Counted from the stretch's first letter, positions 29,533 through 43,025 are shown. The stretch is DNA of 64,000 nucleotides from Eumeta japonica (GCA_005406025.1 BGZK01000760.1:228309-292308); one strand, 5' to 3'. Numbers and translations are program-made. The notes: generated by a model not told the origin, from the sequence alone.

Positions 29533-30420
29533 GTACTTAAAAAAAATATATTATTTTTTTTAAATGAAACTGTGGTGTAAACCAGTTCGTGTGCATTATA
29601 ATGATATTAGATTAAATATCATTAAAGAATCACCTGGAAATTATGACTAATCTCGACTAGGTACACTATCGCAGAAACAATGTCATCGCATTATCAGACA
29701 TCCTGAAGATGAGTAATGAATCGAAATATGAAGCGTAATAAGAAAATAATGTTCAGCCACATTGTCATGATGGCTGATATTAAAGCAAAACTTTGGACAA
29801 GTGCATGTAGAATTCACACCCGGAGGGTTCCGTACAAACATAATTATGTATGTAGATATTTAATATTTGTCCATTAAAAGTCTCCACGATTTTCGTCTGT
29901 TTTCGATAGCGATACTGGCGAAATGTCGTTCCGGGAATTCCGAAAGTTTTATTGTTTTTCTTTTGTCTCCAACAATCTCCAAAAAAATTTTTCGAAGTTT
30001 CTTTTTTTTTAAATATTTTACATTTTCATAATGGCGAATTAAAAAATGTACTCCCATACATCGCCTTACACTACGATCTATAATACTTCAACTACAAATG
30101 TTGAGTTATAATCGGTTTTTGCCTAATTTCAAGATTCTAAGTAAACAGTAAATACCTTATGGTTTTGAGTTAATTGTAAATATCAAATTATAAGCCATTA
30201 ATGGCCTAATTTATTGATTGCGTTGATTTAAAAGCTCGATCATTTTAAAGCTTTAAGGAACCGTAGACCGACTATTTAATATTAACTTCATTTCGATATC
30301 TCGACTCTAGAGAAAAAGGGTCTCGACAGACAGATAGTGAAGGGTTTAGAGTTAAAGGTTCCTTTTAAGAAAAGAATCGCTAAAAAATATGTAAATTACT
30401 ATAACAAGTTCATTTTATAA

Positions 30421-30545
30421 TCACTAGTGTGATTATAAAATCACACTTGTGATTTTGTGATTGTGATAGTGTTTGTGATAGTTTTGTAATAGTGATAGTG
30501 ATAGTTTTTGATTGTGATAGTTTTGTGATAGTGATAGTGTGAGTT
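30421..30545. repeat. Low-complexity GTGATA/GTGATTTT tract
   Basis: Repeated GTGATAGT and GTGATTTT words, preceded by an imperfect inverted pair of TCACTAGTGTGAT type. Confidence 0.7.
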
Positions 30546-30910
30546 TGATGAATACTCATTTTCATACTTTTTTTAAATATAAAACTAAGGATCGTAAAAT
30601 GTTATTTAATGGCTGAGATCCGCACTAGTAGTTCCATAAAGCGTAACGTAAAAATTCAACTGGATCTATAAGAGTTTTTAAAGTCTCTGTCGACTCTTCT
30701 AGGAAATAGGCATGAGTTTATATTACTAATATTATAACAGTTTGTAGTACTGTTATCTAAAATTAAGCTGTTTTAAGATCGATTTTTAAAATAAAGTCTA
30801 TATGAATAAATACTCTGAATGCACGTCGTGTTGATAATAATTGTGCTCACCAATTAATTAATTCAAACGAATGTCTTTTTTTTTTCGTAAAACTCATACA
30901 AACTCACGCG

Positions 30911-31164
30911 TTACTCTCGCTCGTGAACTGCACCTTTCCATTCGACATTATTCGGGGATATTTCATATGGAGCTGTAGCAGAGACCACATAACGGATGTT
31001 GACCTGCAGGATATTAGGATGATTCTATAATGACTCAAAAATGACGATGCAAAAGAAATACTCTCCTTAACCACGTGAGCCACCGTCACGTTTTCCACGC
31101 CGAGAATGCGGTCGGTGATTAGGAGCTTTTCGAACCGGGAATCGACAGGTTCGATTCTTACCAT
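30911..31164 (-). other. Candidate two-exon coding fragment with a 68-nt intron, unidentified
   Basis: Minus strand 31164-31072 reads MVRIEPVDSRFEKLLITD to ENVTVAHV (31 codons). 31071-31004 looks like a minimal intron: GTTAAG donor, CCTAAT branch-like word, ATCCTGCAG acceptor. 31003-30911 continues in phase 0 as VNIRYVVSATAPYEIS then PNNVEWKGAVHERE and a stop. An unspliced 86-codon frame also exists. No family was recognised. The alternative is strong: phrases such as AATCGAACCTGTCGATTCCC look like tRNA-derived repeat sequence, so this could be non-coding retroposon debris. Confidence 0.3.
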
Positions 31165-31589
31165 AGACGAACCGATTCATGAGTTTTTTTTAAAGTTGAG
31201 TTAAATCGAGTCACGCTCTCCGTGTCTCCGGGAGCACGTTAAGCCGCCGGCTCAGGACGTTGCGATATCATTGATGACGACGGCCGTCAGCAACTCCCGC
31301 CCCGCGGTGAGCCAGCGCGGGTGACCCGGCAGTGGAATGATTAAAGGACTTCATAAGAAAAGGAGGTAATGACTGAATCTGCGAAGGGGCGGATCACCGA
31401 AAACTGAAAGTATGCGGAATTGAACAATTTAGAGTTACTACAGACCACCTTACCCAAGTGTCAAGTGTTCCGAAAAGTCTTCAACGCAGTGCGGACCTAG
31501 CCCATAGGCTTCTACATAAAATTGCGACAACTATAATTGGCGATTATGCTTGGCGTGTGCGAATGATGAAAAAAAATTGTCATGCTAGG

Positions 31590-32470
31590 TGGTGCTGTGG
31601 TCTTAGACTGTCGCTATATCTGAGATGTCGATACTACAATGGCACTTCGTCAGTTTCAGTTCAGAACGAAAGTACAATGACGATCCAGTTGCAAAAAGGC
31701 GTGAGACAGAGACAGATGTGTCTTCAAATCTCTGCACCTTAATATAGAAAAAAAAGTTTTCAGCCTCTTAAAACGAAAGAGAAGTGGCAGCGATATAAAT
31801 GGTAGATATAAGGCAGATTCTTTGAATTTCGTTTTGTATCGAATTAAACAAAACGAAGAAAGGTCATTCGGTAGGTAATATCATTTAAGCAGTTAGTCAA
31901 AAAATGAAAAGGAATAAGTCGAAAATTATGTTCAATACCCATATTATATCTCTTCGAAGATAGTTAAGGACTGTCCCAATGTTAACAAATGTGTCTCGTT
32001 GAGGCGTTCAATGAGGCATATCGAACTTCAAATAAATCGGTTCAAATGGGAAGCTTTCGTCTATCTAGGCTGTATCTTCGAATCCAACGTATTTCAAATA
32101 ACTAAACAAAAAAAGGTTTTATACAGTACGTGTTACCCTTGATGGAATACGAAGACAAATGTGGTTTTAGTAGCATGAGTCTTGTAAACAAACTCAGAGT
32201 CTTTCAAAGTGTTATTCGGGTATTTCTATAGAGACGTACGATAAATAACATGCGACATGTGTAACAAAGGTATAAATTAATGCTCACAGCATCAGTAAGT
32301 TGAAGGTAATGGGCAGGACACGTCGCTCATACAATCTTTAACCGCTGGGGAAGATAAGTTCTCCAGGGCCAGAATGAAGTTGATAGCAGCATTGGACGGT
32401 TTGTCAGTGGTTGAACTGATGACCGCCTGATGTATTTACCGTTCTTCGCACATCATCGTAGACATGTAGT
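31590..32470 (+). pseudogene. Decayed RTE-like LINE, reverse transcriptase part
   Basis: Shifted frames give YYNGTSSVSVQN ... IQLQKGVRQ (the 'QKGVRQGD' block of non-LTR reverse transcriptases), then about 31780-31800 a GSDINGRY-like piece, 32050 WEAFVYLGCIFES (compare 'FKYLG'), 32180 LVNKLRVFQSVIRVF, and about 32300 a worn 'LKVMGxxGH'-like segment where RTE elements have LKWQWAGH. Many stops; no catalytic YADD/FADD survives. Confidence 0.55.
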
Positions 32471-32834
32471 ATCCGATGGTTAAAACAAACAAACTAACTG
32501 ACAACAATCAAAACGCACAATGTTTCATAATAATAAAACGTTTAAAAATAAGCTAGGTCAGGTCGTTTAGTGGAAAAGGGATTAATCTAATATTCCATTT
32601 TCATTTCGGTTTTGATGTTGTAAAGACGTAGCGTAAAACACTTTAAAAAAGTTACGATTTATTTCAATAATGTGGTTTACATTTCAAAAACTTTTTTTGT
32701 TATTAAATATCTACATTTAATTTATTCAAAAAAACAAAAAAAAACCAACACGACTATTATAAGTATGTAGGTTCAGACATTGAAGCGAGAAAATCGGATG
32801 TCATACACAACCGGACGAATACAAATCATAAAAA

Positions 32835-33500
32835 AAAAACGAGTGGTGTTGTGGGACACCAGATAGGAACGAAGTTCTTTATTATAAAAATATTAGTTTC
32901 AAGCTCTATTCGAGGTACATTTATTTTATTTTTTTGCCGCTCCCGATACTTATTTTGGTATTCCGCATTTTTTTCCTTATTTCTTTCCTACTAAGAAATA
33001 AAATAATAAATTTTATATAAAAGATAACCTTAAATGAATTATATACATACAACCACAAAACTAAAACACGTGGTAATCATACACAACCAAACAAACAAAA
33101 ACACGTGTTGCTTGTATGTCAAATGTTTTAAATATTTTTTTTTATTTTTACTTACATATTATTTGGTGACTATACAATTGTCAATTACCATTTCTGTCGA
33201 TTCATTTTCTATCATTGTATTTAATTCACTTTCCATTATTCAAAATCATTTCTAAGAAATTAATTCACAAAATAACACAAACACAAGCCACGCTTATATC
33301 ATGAAACCTTAGTGGAATGATATAGTAATAATAGCCAACTGCAATAATAATAACAGTTATCACGTAGACTATACATTTGACACTGTGTAGCCATCATACA
33401 TAGACTATACATAACAATCTTACGCTTTTATTTAACGTTACGGACGTTTTTTTGCCAGCTAGGGTACCCCTCCGCAACGCCCCATAAGGAACTTCGTTCC
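32835..33500. repeat. Lepidopteran-style dispersed repeat with inverted end words
   Basis: GTGGTGTTGTGGGACACCAG then TAGGAACGAAGTTCTT near 32846-32880, and the inverted word AAGGAACTTCGTTCC at 33486-33500. The interior is AT-rich. The end words are common in lepidopteran genomes; the element class is not assigned. Confidence 0.45.
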
Positions 33501-34047
33501 AAAAATTCTTTCGGTCTCATTAATCTTGGATCCCTAGAATGGTTTATAAACGTTAGAGTACATTTCGAAATTCGGTATACTAAGAGAAATATTTAAATTT
33601 TGCAAGCAGTCGCTACGACTGACTATTTACATATGCTTTTTTGAATCCGTTTGGCGGGAAATAGAGTTAGATCAGGAGGATTAGAGTATTATAAATTGAA
33701 CACTGTATTAAAGTGGAAACGAAATACTAAAGCTGTGCCCACGTTAGCACTTACAGGGTTGGCTCCACACGCCACAATGCGATTCCATAAGACCCGCGTA
33801 AACGCGGACGAGAATGCGTAATCCTTCTATCAGGATATCGCATTTCGTATCCGCGTCTGTCACGAGTTATCAAGCTCACTATGACGATGTGATAGATCAT
33901 ATTATCTAGTGACCAAGATTATGTATGTGTGGAACGAGCCATTTTCGCAGGCAGAACAAGATTTTTGTCGCGGTTTTTACCCAAAAATCATTTTATGTCT
34001 GTTTACATATCTATTTACCACAACGCTGTAAGTTAGAAACGCTTGAA

Positions 34048-34102
34048 TGCATTTAATGGAAATTAGTTAGATGATTTAATGCATTTAATGGAAATTAGTT
34101 AC
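34048..34102. repeat. Short tandem duplication
   Basis: TGCATTTAATGGAAATTAGT occurs twice, 32 nt apart. Confidence 0.8.
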
Positions 34103-36691
34103 TAATTTCTAAAAATGAATAAATTGACATATTCGAAATGTAATTGCTTGAATCGCTTTGTTAAAATGTTAAATAATTGACCGCTATCGAGTGAAGGGTT
34201 GGACAATGTGATGGAAAATTTATAACGATGTCTCGCTTAAACAATAACGTGTTCACCATATCCTCAAGATTCTAAAATAGTTGGCTTTATATTTAGCCCG
34301 TGAAAGAATAGCGGAGATTTGCGAGCGTGGCGCCGGATGGTCTGCGGCGAGAGGAAAGAAATTTGTATGTGTGTTCGTGCAGTAATAGGTTTCAACAACA
34401 CATGCACAATTTTAGCTCGTTGACGGTTCGCTCTGGAACCTTGAGTAGTCCGCCATCTTTGTTTACACAGGCGCCCCCATAAAAAAATGCGGTGTTTATA
34501 TTTCAGTAGAACTTTGTCGCGGGAAATATGCCCAACGTCCTACTTAATTAAACAAACATAAGTGTCAACACCTCGTATGCCATGGAAAATATTTTCAAAA
34601 CCAATCAAAGTTTGGATAGGAAATTGCGTTAGCAAAACATTACATGTGTATAGGCACATGCGTATAGGCACTAGTGGGTAAGGTGTTCTGTGAGTGTTTT
34701 TAAGTTCTATTTCTTTTTGGTCAACACATTATTTGTAAATTATTGTCTTATTGTGTTGCATGACTAGGTCTTGTCTCTGGAATAACACACGTCTCACCGT
34801 TTCACATGTTATTATGTTATTTACAGTGAATTTTCTGTAATTTTATTATTAACGTATTTAATTAAAAAAAAATTTAATTAGCTTACATAATTTGTATTTG
34901 GATGAAGATAGTTGTATTTTTTATATAATAAAATTCATATTTTTTTATAAACATAAAGCGACAAACAAGCGAACTAAATATTAACAACAAATATTTGTAA
35001 TATTTTTGGATTTAACGATTTAGCTAAGAGATGGAAGTACTAAATGAAAAAATAAAGAAACTGTAAACTAAAATTAATGACATTACACTAGGAACATATT
35101 ACGAATTTCATCTAAAGTCCAACGATGAAAAAAAAAAAAAAAAAGTGAGATTATGGAAATATTTTTATCAATTTTTCTTTAAAAGGTATCTATTATAAAT
35201 AGTAATACGAGAACTGGTGATGTGAAAAAAATATAGATATGAACAAAAAAATTTTCACATTTTACAAATTTTGATAGCATTTATTTATCTTATAATATCT
35301 AATTTTAAACAAACAAAAAAGAAGCGTGTAACAGGTGAATGTAATTTTTTTTTTGATAACATAATACAAGCACCTATCATTAAAATGATAAGTTTAAGTG
35401 CACCCATCATGCATCGTACACCGTAATCTAACTATTATCACCGTGAGTAACGATAATGACGCAGTGCGCAGCGTGGAGATTAGGGTTCCTAGAATCGAGA
35501 AACTTCAAAATATATTATATAGTCATATTTAAATCGGTTTTATTTTAATGCACATATACCATTTGTTTCATATTCACCGACTGCTCTCTCCTCTTCTGAA
35601 AACTAGCGTCCGTAAGGCTACACGTGACAAAACTTTGAAGGCATTTTTTTTTCGATAATATACATGCCTAGTCTGTAATCTATGGCAGAAGATTAGGACC
35701 TAAAGTTGTCTGCTGAATCTGTCTGTCTTCATACTCTCGATGCAGGAACAGCGGACAGTGGTTATGATGATGAGGACTCGGATGTGTAACACGTGTCGGA
35801 GTGTCAATCCCAAGCGTACACAGTCATAGACGACAGTTTTATAGGAGGTTATTCCTTAAAAATGGATTTTCATATCGTTCGATAATGGATTTTCATTTCA
35901 TATCAATGGATTTTCGTACCGCTGTATAGCGGCACAAAAAGCTCATAGACAGCAAAATCAAGAGTTAAGTAAAAAGTGAAGCTTAACATTTTTCTACGAA
36001 ACGTCGCTTGCGTTCACGTATCGTATTTTAATTACTACCACATATTATCACAATATTTAATGACGATTCTAAATAATATTAATTGTGAAATAAATCAATC
36101 TTCCTAAACATGTATTATATATATGTGAGTTTTCGGTTAAAAGAACAGTAGTTGCATAAGCTGCAAAATGTAACATATAACAGACTTCATAGATCATACA
36201 GTTCAGTACCAAAAAAATGGTACAATGATATACCAAAACATAGAGTAAAAATACGACATATTATAGAATAAAAGTCCATAGATCTTCACATATGGCGAAA
36301 TCTTTACACATAATTAATTCAAATTACTTACTTATAAAACAAAGCTCCAGTTTTGTTTTGCTTTTTTCCTAGAATTCAATTTATAATAACATAAATTACA
36401 ACTAAGCATGTTAAAGTATAGTATAGTATTACATATAGTAAATAAGAACAATTAATGTTACAAAAAGGCACGAAAGCCCCTCTTGTCGTGGCTCACGTTG
36501 GCTTTGTAGTTGTAGGCCATATTTTTTACACTGTTGATCGCACCTTCCGTGGACGATAAAAATGCATTTGATACAACAGCGACTCGATAACGGTGATAGA
36601 TAAAGAAGTGGAAATGTACTTTTTATTGTCTAACGGATCTTACACTTTTGCACGCATTTAGAATATTTTCACATTTTATTTATCTATATTT

Positions 36692-37013
36692 TACTAGGTT
36701 TCCGCCCGTGGCTTCGCTCGTACAGTGTCTCTATACGAGCGAAGCCACTTATATAAATAAATGTATTTATTTCCTACATCTATCGATATTGCTGTTAATT
36801 CAAATCTCGGACGGGCTTCCGTTTCTGCTTACGGCAATGATTCTTATTATAATTCTCAATTTCGTTCACGCTATTGATTCCAGTACTGTTTCCATACTAA
36901 ATTTGACTATGATTACATTTTCAACTTTGCCCGATTTTGGCTATCGATTCTGTTTCTCTTCTCGCTTTCAATTTAGTTTCTGCTACTGGTCATTTGAACG
37001 AAGGCGGGAATAA
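36692..37013 (-). repeat. Copy 1 of a hexamer-structured dispersed repeat, with end hairpin
   Basis: Begins ACTAGGTTTCCGCCCGTGGC at 36692, the mirror of the end at 39815-39850. The body (36830-37010) on the minus strand is a worn run of GRAATC/GRAAAC-type words. A perfect 15-bp stem, GTGGCTTCGCTCGTA (36708-36722) with 36734-36748, loop 11 nt, sits at the end. The 121-codon ORF over this stretch is a product of the repeat. Confidence 0.6.
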
Positions 37014-39244
37014 TTGTAGTGTCAAAATAAAATATAAGCTATGTTAGTCAGGGACAGTGTAGTTTTCTATTAATGGAAGAACTATTAGAATCGATGTGGT
37101 AGTTTGTTTCACTATAGTACAAACGCGCGAATGAAGTCATGAATAAGGGCTAGTACAGGTCCATAAAAACATGTGCATATGTAAATATGTACAACATTGA
37201 GTAAGAATTTTCATACTATCGATGAAGAACTTAGGAGATTTGAACAAACAAACATTTATATATATATATCCAAAAAATCCTCCTAAAAGTTTTCCGTTTA
37301 CTTTGGCAAATGACTATCAATATTATAATTATCAAATGATTGATTCTTATACATTGACAAAAATTAAAAAATACACCTGAGTAGTTTTTGATTTGGCAGT
37401 ACAACGCAGGAAACTCTGCCGCTGTGAAATTAGCCGGAAAAGCGACGCAATGACGTAAAATAAGAAAGCGTGGGAGAAGGAGGAGAAAAGGCCGGGAAGC
37501 GCTGAACCTGCGCTTTGCATCATTCGCAGGCAATTCAGAGCGGTAGAGTTCCGTGCGTTGTGCTGTACACTGGATTCATCTTTATGCATTTTTACACTTA
37601 TAAATATAGATATTAAATACTGTAGTACATTATGGTGACCTTTAGGTATATAAATGTGTAGAAAGTCTGAGAACAATATTTTAAGACATGATACTTATTT
37701 TTTTACAAAATGAGTATTATTAAGATTAATTGTTTAAATAAGCAAATGTTATGTGTTATAAATATCATAGTTAATTAGGTATTTTTTTTTTAAATGAATC
37801 TTTGATGTTTTTGTAAAGCATATATAATCTTATTTGTTACTCTAACTGGATTTTAGGGTATACAATAATTATTTCGAATGCAGGAAACAATTTATCGTCA
37901 CCTCTGGTGTTTGGAAGAATAATATTTGAGAGCAGAGCAATGTTCTTTGATCGCAATGCATTCCGCTGTTTCGGAGATTAGCCCGAACAAACAGACGGAC
38001 TTCTAATTTACATAAACATTGTTCGTATTAATGTTTAGATTGTTTACTGATACAAAAACACATTATGGAAAGTACAAGAATTTTTATATGAATTCATGGG
38101 AAAATAAAGTGCTAAAATTGTCTATAATAATTTTGGTAAGGCACGTACATCATTAGACTTTTTGTCGGGCTTGCTTGTCAATTATGTTACTATCCCTTTT
38201 TGTTTCATTACAGACGTCGCAATAAAAACAAGCCCAAGTAGAAAAGAGTGTGTCGCTATTTTGTCACTCCCTCTCGGCTATCTTTCCTCTAAAATTAGTG
38301 TATGGCGGCGGCCGACTTATGTTTATTTGACCGAATTTGACAAAAAGTCAGCACCGTCAATCTGACGGAATTGAGAGTATAATGACAGTCAATAGACGCG
38401 ATCAGTTGTGAATTAGTTATGGCGGTTATGACGCAATTAATTATGGTCGGTTTGCGCAGCATCAACCGGTCAATGTTCATTTAATAATATTTGTTAATTT
38501 CGAATGTAATCATTTAAAGCTGGACACGTTCGTCTATCGTGTAACACTCGCATTGTCAATCCGACGACAACCGCAGTATTGTGTTTGCCAATGCTTTGTC
38601 GAGTTCTGTACCTGATCGCGATATCGCTCTCAACCATAACCTAATTCCTAATGGTTCCTACTCCTGTTTTTCTTGTCCATTTCTTCCCTGTCCGCACTTC
38701 CGACGACAATTTCGATTTTGATCTTAGCGAAAGCTTCGCGGCCCTGCAGTAATTGTCGGTCTCGACTCTATGAATGCTTAATTAATTACTTATTACGTTA
38801 GTTAAGATATGACTGAAGCAATCAACATTATTGTGGATTCCTTACAAAATCAATATAATAGACTTTTATCTATCCACACGTCTTCGTAAGATATCTGTAC
38901 TTACATTAATTTCTCTATTACATATATAATTTTTTATTCAACCTAAATCAAGAAAACAACCAATTTGATAGTTTCTCTCCAATGGTAATTAAGAATAGTA
39001 TCAAATCGTACGGAACCCAATTTTTTTAAGTAATACTACCTAGGACCATCTGCATTAATATATTTAGTAATAAAAATATATAACAGTAAAAGAAATTTTA
39101 AAATGGAGTCACTACCCTCGGATAGAAATCAAATCCATATCGTTGTGTTCAAACATACAATAAAACAATTGAACTCGGTTTGTCTATACATTGAAAATAT
39201 GCAGGAATAATGGAGAAGGGTTGATAAGACAAAACAAAGACTTT

Positions 39245-39492
39245 AAAATTTTGTCTGTCTGTCTATTTGGCTTTTCGAAATTACTGAATAGGTGTAGTGG
39301 GATTATATAAAGTACAAAATTTCTTTTAAAATTTTGTCTGTCTGTCTATTTGGCTTTTCGAAATTACTGAATAGGTGTAGTGGGATTATATAAAGTACAA
39401 AATTTCTTTTAAAATTTTGTCTGTCTGTCTATTTGGCTTTCGAAATTACTGAATAGGTGTAGTGGTATTATATAAAGTACAAAATTTCTTTC
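39245..39492. repeat. 83-bp unit in three tandem copies
   Basis: Units start at 39245, 39328 and 39411 with AAAATTTTGTCTGTCTGTCT. The first two are identical as far as read; the third has one deletion (GGCTTTCG) and one substitution. Recent triplication. Confidence 0.95.
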
Positions 39493-39579
39493 ACTTATAG
39501 AAAGATACACTACCCCAGAGTAATTTGGCCTAATTTTTTTTATGTTTATACCTGCATTTATCCTGGCTTCATACAATTC

Positions 39580-39850
39580 GGAGCCGTGAGCGGTATCGGA
39601 TTGAAAGCAAGACGGAGGGTAAAATTGCGAGTCAGTACAGGCACAGAAATTGAGAACGGAACCGCGGTTGAAACCGAGTGTCGGATGAAGAATAGAATTA
39701 AGAGCGTAACCGGGATCGAAGTCAAGAACATTACCGGAATCAGAATTGAAAGCGAGAACGCGATTAGGATTGACAACAAGGTCCGCACAGAAGATGTGGG
39801 AACAAAGTCAATGGTCACGCGGGCGAAGCCGTGAGCGTAAAGCTAGTAAA
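39580..39850 (+). repeat. Copy 2 of the hexamer-structured dispersed repeat
   Basis: A run of words such as GGGATCGAAGTC, GGAATCAGAATTGAAAGC and GAGAACGCGATTAGG with a loose 6-bp beat, ending GCGGGCGAAGCCGTGAGCGT then AAAGCTAGTA, the inverse of the end of copy 1. It is open for 82 codons on the plus strand because the beat is a multiple of three. Confidence 0.65.
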
Positions 39851-40068
39851 TAATATTTTCATGGATTAAACAAGGTTAAGTAAACTTTTAGAACACAAAA
39901 TGTATAGAGCGATGATCGTTTTCGCTCACAGTAATAGGTATAATTTGCTGGGTTTTCGTAAACTTAGCTCATTAACTTCAGTTTCTGAACGATTTATTTC
40001 TTGCATTTCGCCATCTTCTTGTATTATATGTAGTAATGCGTAGTTAAATGAGTAAATTAATTTTAGTG

Positions 40069-40106
<38 letters not shown>

Positions 40107-40687
40107 AGTATTTTTAATAAAATCATATAATAAACTTTCGAATTGATATGGATTAATGAATGTTAATGTAATGGATAACCGGCATTTACTGGAGGGATTT
40201 ATCGCAACATTTCAGACTGCCTGTAAAATAATGAAACAGTACGTCAGAGACTTAATTATCATTCGGATGGTTACCTCTGAAATGCAAATTCAATTAAATT
40301 TAAAATTATCAATTTATTCTCTTAATTGTTATAGCAATTTTAAAATATTTCTTGTCACAGTCGGTATTCAACTTGTTACCTTAAAGTAATGTTAATACTC
40401 TATTAGACATATCAATAAATAATAATGATTGATGTATAAAGTTTCTGCTTCAATCACAAACTCTTCCTACATAAGGTGCTTGTGCTTCTTGCCTAACAAA
40501 AGCTAAATACGTACATATGGGCAAAACGTTATCTGTCTGTTTGTATTTATAGACTCACCCACCAATGATTATATCTTTGGTCAAAATATGGTCTGTGTTA
40601 TAACATTATTGGAATCGACCGATCTGTTTTATTTGTGGGCCATTAATGTTATAGTGCGATTCCAAAAGTCGGCGCACGATCAGGAGC

Positions 40688-40925
40688 GTGAACGGAAGTA
40701 AAATAAAAACTTGGAATATAAGTCGAATCAGAATCGAGAGCAAAACTGGGATTGGAAACTACTGCAAAATGGAAACGAGAAGAACGTACTGGAGAGCGGC
40801 CGACTTTTTATCCGAAAGCAAATCGAAGACGGGATCGAAAATGAATTCGGTCATTACAGTCGTGAGCAAAACCGGGGTCAGGGATTAGGATCAAGACAGA
40901 AAGCGGAAGCAGAACTATGGTTCAA
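40688..40925 (+). repeat. Copy 3 (body only) of the hexamer-structured repeat
   Basis: AATCAGAATCGAGAGC, GGGATTGGAAACTACTGC and CGAAGACGGGATCGAAAATG show the same GGRATY-GRAARC beat as 39580-39850. No end motif was found here. The 66- and 97-codon ORFs are read through it. Confidence 0.5.
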
Positions 40926-41699
40926 GAGGCATAGAGATGAAGGAATATTTGTCATGTTTATAAGGGTGAAGTCATGGACGGACAGCAAGTTGAATATAAA
41001 TTGATTAGGTGGTCGGTATCGCAGCTAATCTCGCCCGTATAGCTTATGCCCTGATATAACGGCTTATTGTTATTATATCCTTCGTTATTAATATCCTTTC
41101 CACTAGAGCCGTACTATAGCTTCATTAATAGAGCCATCAAAGGAAGGGAGTTAGTGTAATTTATTGTTAACCCATAAATTCAATTTATTGGTCAGCAGTA
41201 AGCTGAGCTTACGAGCTTTAGTGTAGGAAACGGTTTATGACTGTCTGGTCAGACGCTGGCAATGGAGCTACTAGACTTTAAAACGTTTTGTATTGCACAT
41301 TAAATTTAATTGCGCTCTGAAACACATCGTCATGATTAAAAATACAACAAAAAGAATGCGAACAATTTTCCAAATAATAATTTTGTCGGATGTAAAGGCA
41401 TTCAACCAATTTTCAATATAGATATGTCCCAACCTCATTTGGTAAACTTTTAAATACCAGTGAAATGCACTTATTTATAGATAGTTAAAAAAAATGAGGG
41501 AATTTTTTTTATTTTGTTCAATATTGTACATAAACGCTATCAATATGAGCAACTTTAGATTTTTGTGAAATTAGAGCAACGTGCTATCATTAAATTTCTA
41601 ACTAGAGCATGTAATAGTTAAAAGTGTTTTAAAAAGGAAACGACCGCTGTTTACGGAAGCGGCAAACTTCCAGTAAGCGGTGTCGATTGATTTGATCAC

Positions 41700-42545
41700 C
41701 TACTATTCGGTCGGTTGATTGATTGGTGGAGTGAATTCGAACGTGAGGGCAGATCATAGAGAACTACCTTCGTGCCGACAGAACTGTGGCCTGAAGCAGA
41801 AGCCCCTTCAAAGGAGATTGCAGGAAAGGTGGAGAAAATTGTATTAGACTACGATCGAGTAAATGTCGAGTCGATAGCTGAAACAACTGCCCTTACTGCC
41901 GGAATAGCGTACACGTCATTCACGATCAACTTCATAGGGAAAAAGTCACCGCAAGATGGTGGCCGAGAATAATGCCTTATGAGAAGCAAAACTGCATAGA
42001 ACGCTATTCGCAGTTTTTCGAACTAGAAAAATGAGTTCATCTCTATAACTTTGACAGAAAAAGTCGCCGCGGAGGCTTATTAGAGGAGCAGCTCATCTCG
42101 AAGAATTCTAGATATTTCTCTCAGTTGGAAAGGTTAAGACCACGAGCTTTGAGAATAATCATGAGATATTACAGGGAAAATTGACCAAAGGTGCGCTGTT
42201 TCTTCATGATAATGTTGCGGTACACGCCGTTCAGATTACAAAGGCTGCGACATGACTGCAATTTCTAAATCATGGACCGATCCCCGTACAGTCCGGACTA
42301 GATCACCAACGTTACGTCCTATCATCGTACCAGAAAATAAGATCTTCATAGAAATCGATGTGCTGCCGATGAAGCACCGATGGTGTCTGTGACCAAACTT
42401 TTTAACGAACAAAGTGAAAACTTCTATTGTACGGGTATGAAAAAATACTTGACTGATCTGATAGCTACATTAAAGGGGTACGAAAAATTACTAGACAGAT
42501 GTAACAAATGCGTTGGCGTAAAAGAGACTATATTGAAATAAAAAT
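41700..42545 (+). pseudogene. Decayed mariner transposase, second lineage
   Basis: 41800-41940 reads KEIAGKVEKIVLDYDRVNVE then SIAETTALTAG, the second helix-turn-helix region of mariner transposases. After breaks, 42200-42255 reads FLHDNVAVHAVQITKAAT (second Asp), about 42290 PYSPD then a stop (third motif), and 42400-42540 NEQSENFYCTGMKK ... YEKLLDRCNKCVGVK, the usual C-terminus. Full length but heavily frameshifted; no terminal repeats could be fixed. Confidence 0.72.
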
Positions 42546-43025
42546 AAATAACAACATCTGCATTATTTTTTTGTTTCATATTTTTATCGCAAATTCATAA
42601 AACACCTGTCCTATCACGGAAAATCAAGAAAGATTATGTCGAATCCCATACCTGAAGAACCTTTTTTATACCGGATGTTTTACTCTATACGAATACTATG
42701 TATATTTGTATACATTATATAGGTACACAAAATATAAATGAATACAAAACATAAAATATTTACAAAACATTTACATATTCGTGCTTAATGCTGACACATC
42801 TATATTGGTTGGAATAAGTTTGGACGAACAATGCACTATAGCAATATTTAATGAATTTGATATAAACAGTAAGCAATTTTATATTTTTTTTTTGAACTCA
42901 AAACAATAAAAAAGCAATGACAGCGTGAAAAATTAGTGCCAATTTAAACTTAAAATATGAAGAAAATGGAAAGTTAGGAATGTTTTAGTAATCTGATTCG
43001 GCGAAATCGTTTAAATGCAATAGCG

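Noticed and set aside
31290..31450. GC-rich stretch considered as an rRNA fragment
   Set aside because: No conserved rRNA core words were recognised.
36648..37013. 121-codon ORF
   Set aside because: Lies on the hexamer repeat in antisense; no domain.
39586..39834. 82-codon ORF rich in Gly/Ile/Glu/Thr, and the ORFs at 40688-41004
   Set aside because: Product of the 6-bp repeat beat, which keeps frames open; not a gene.
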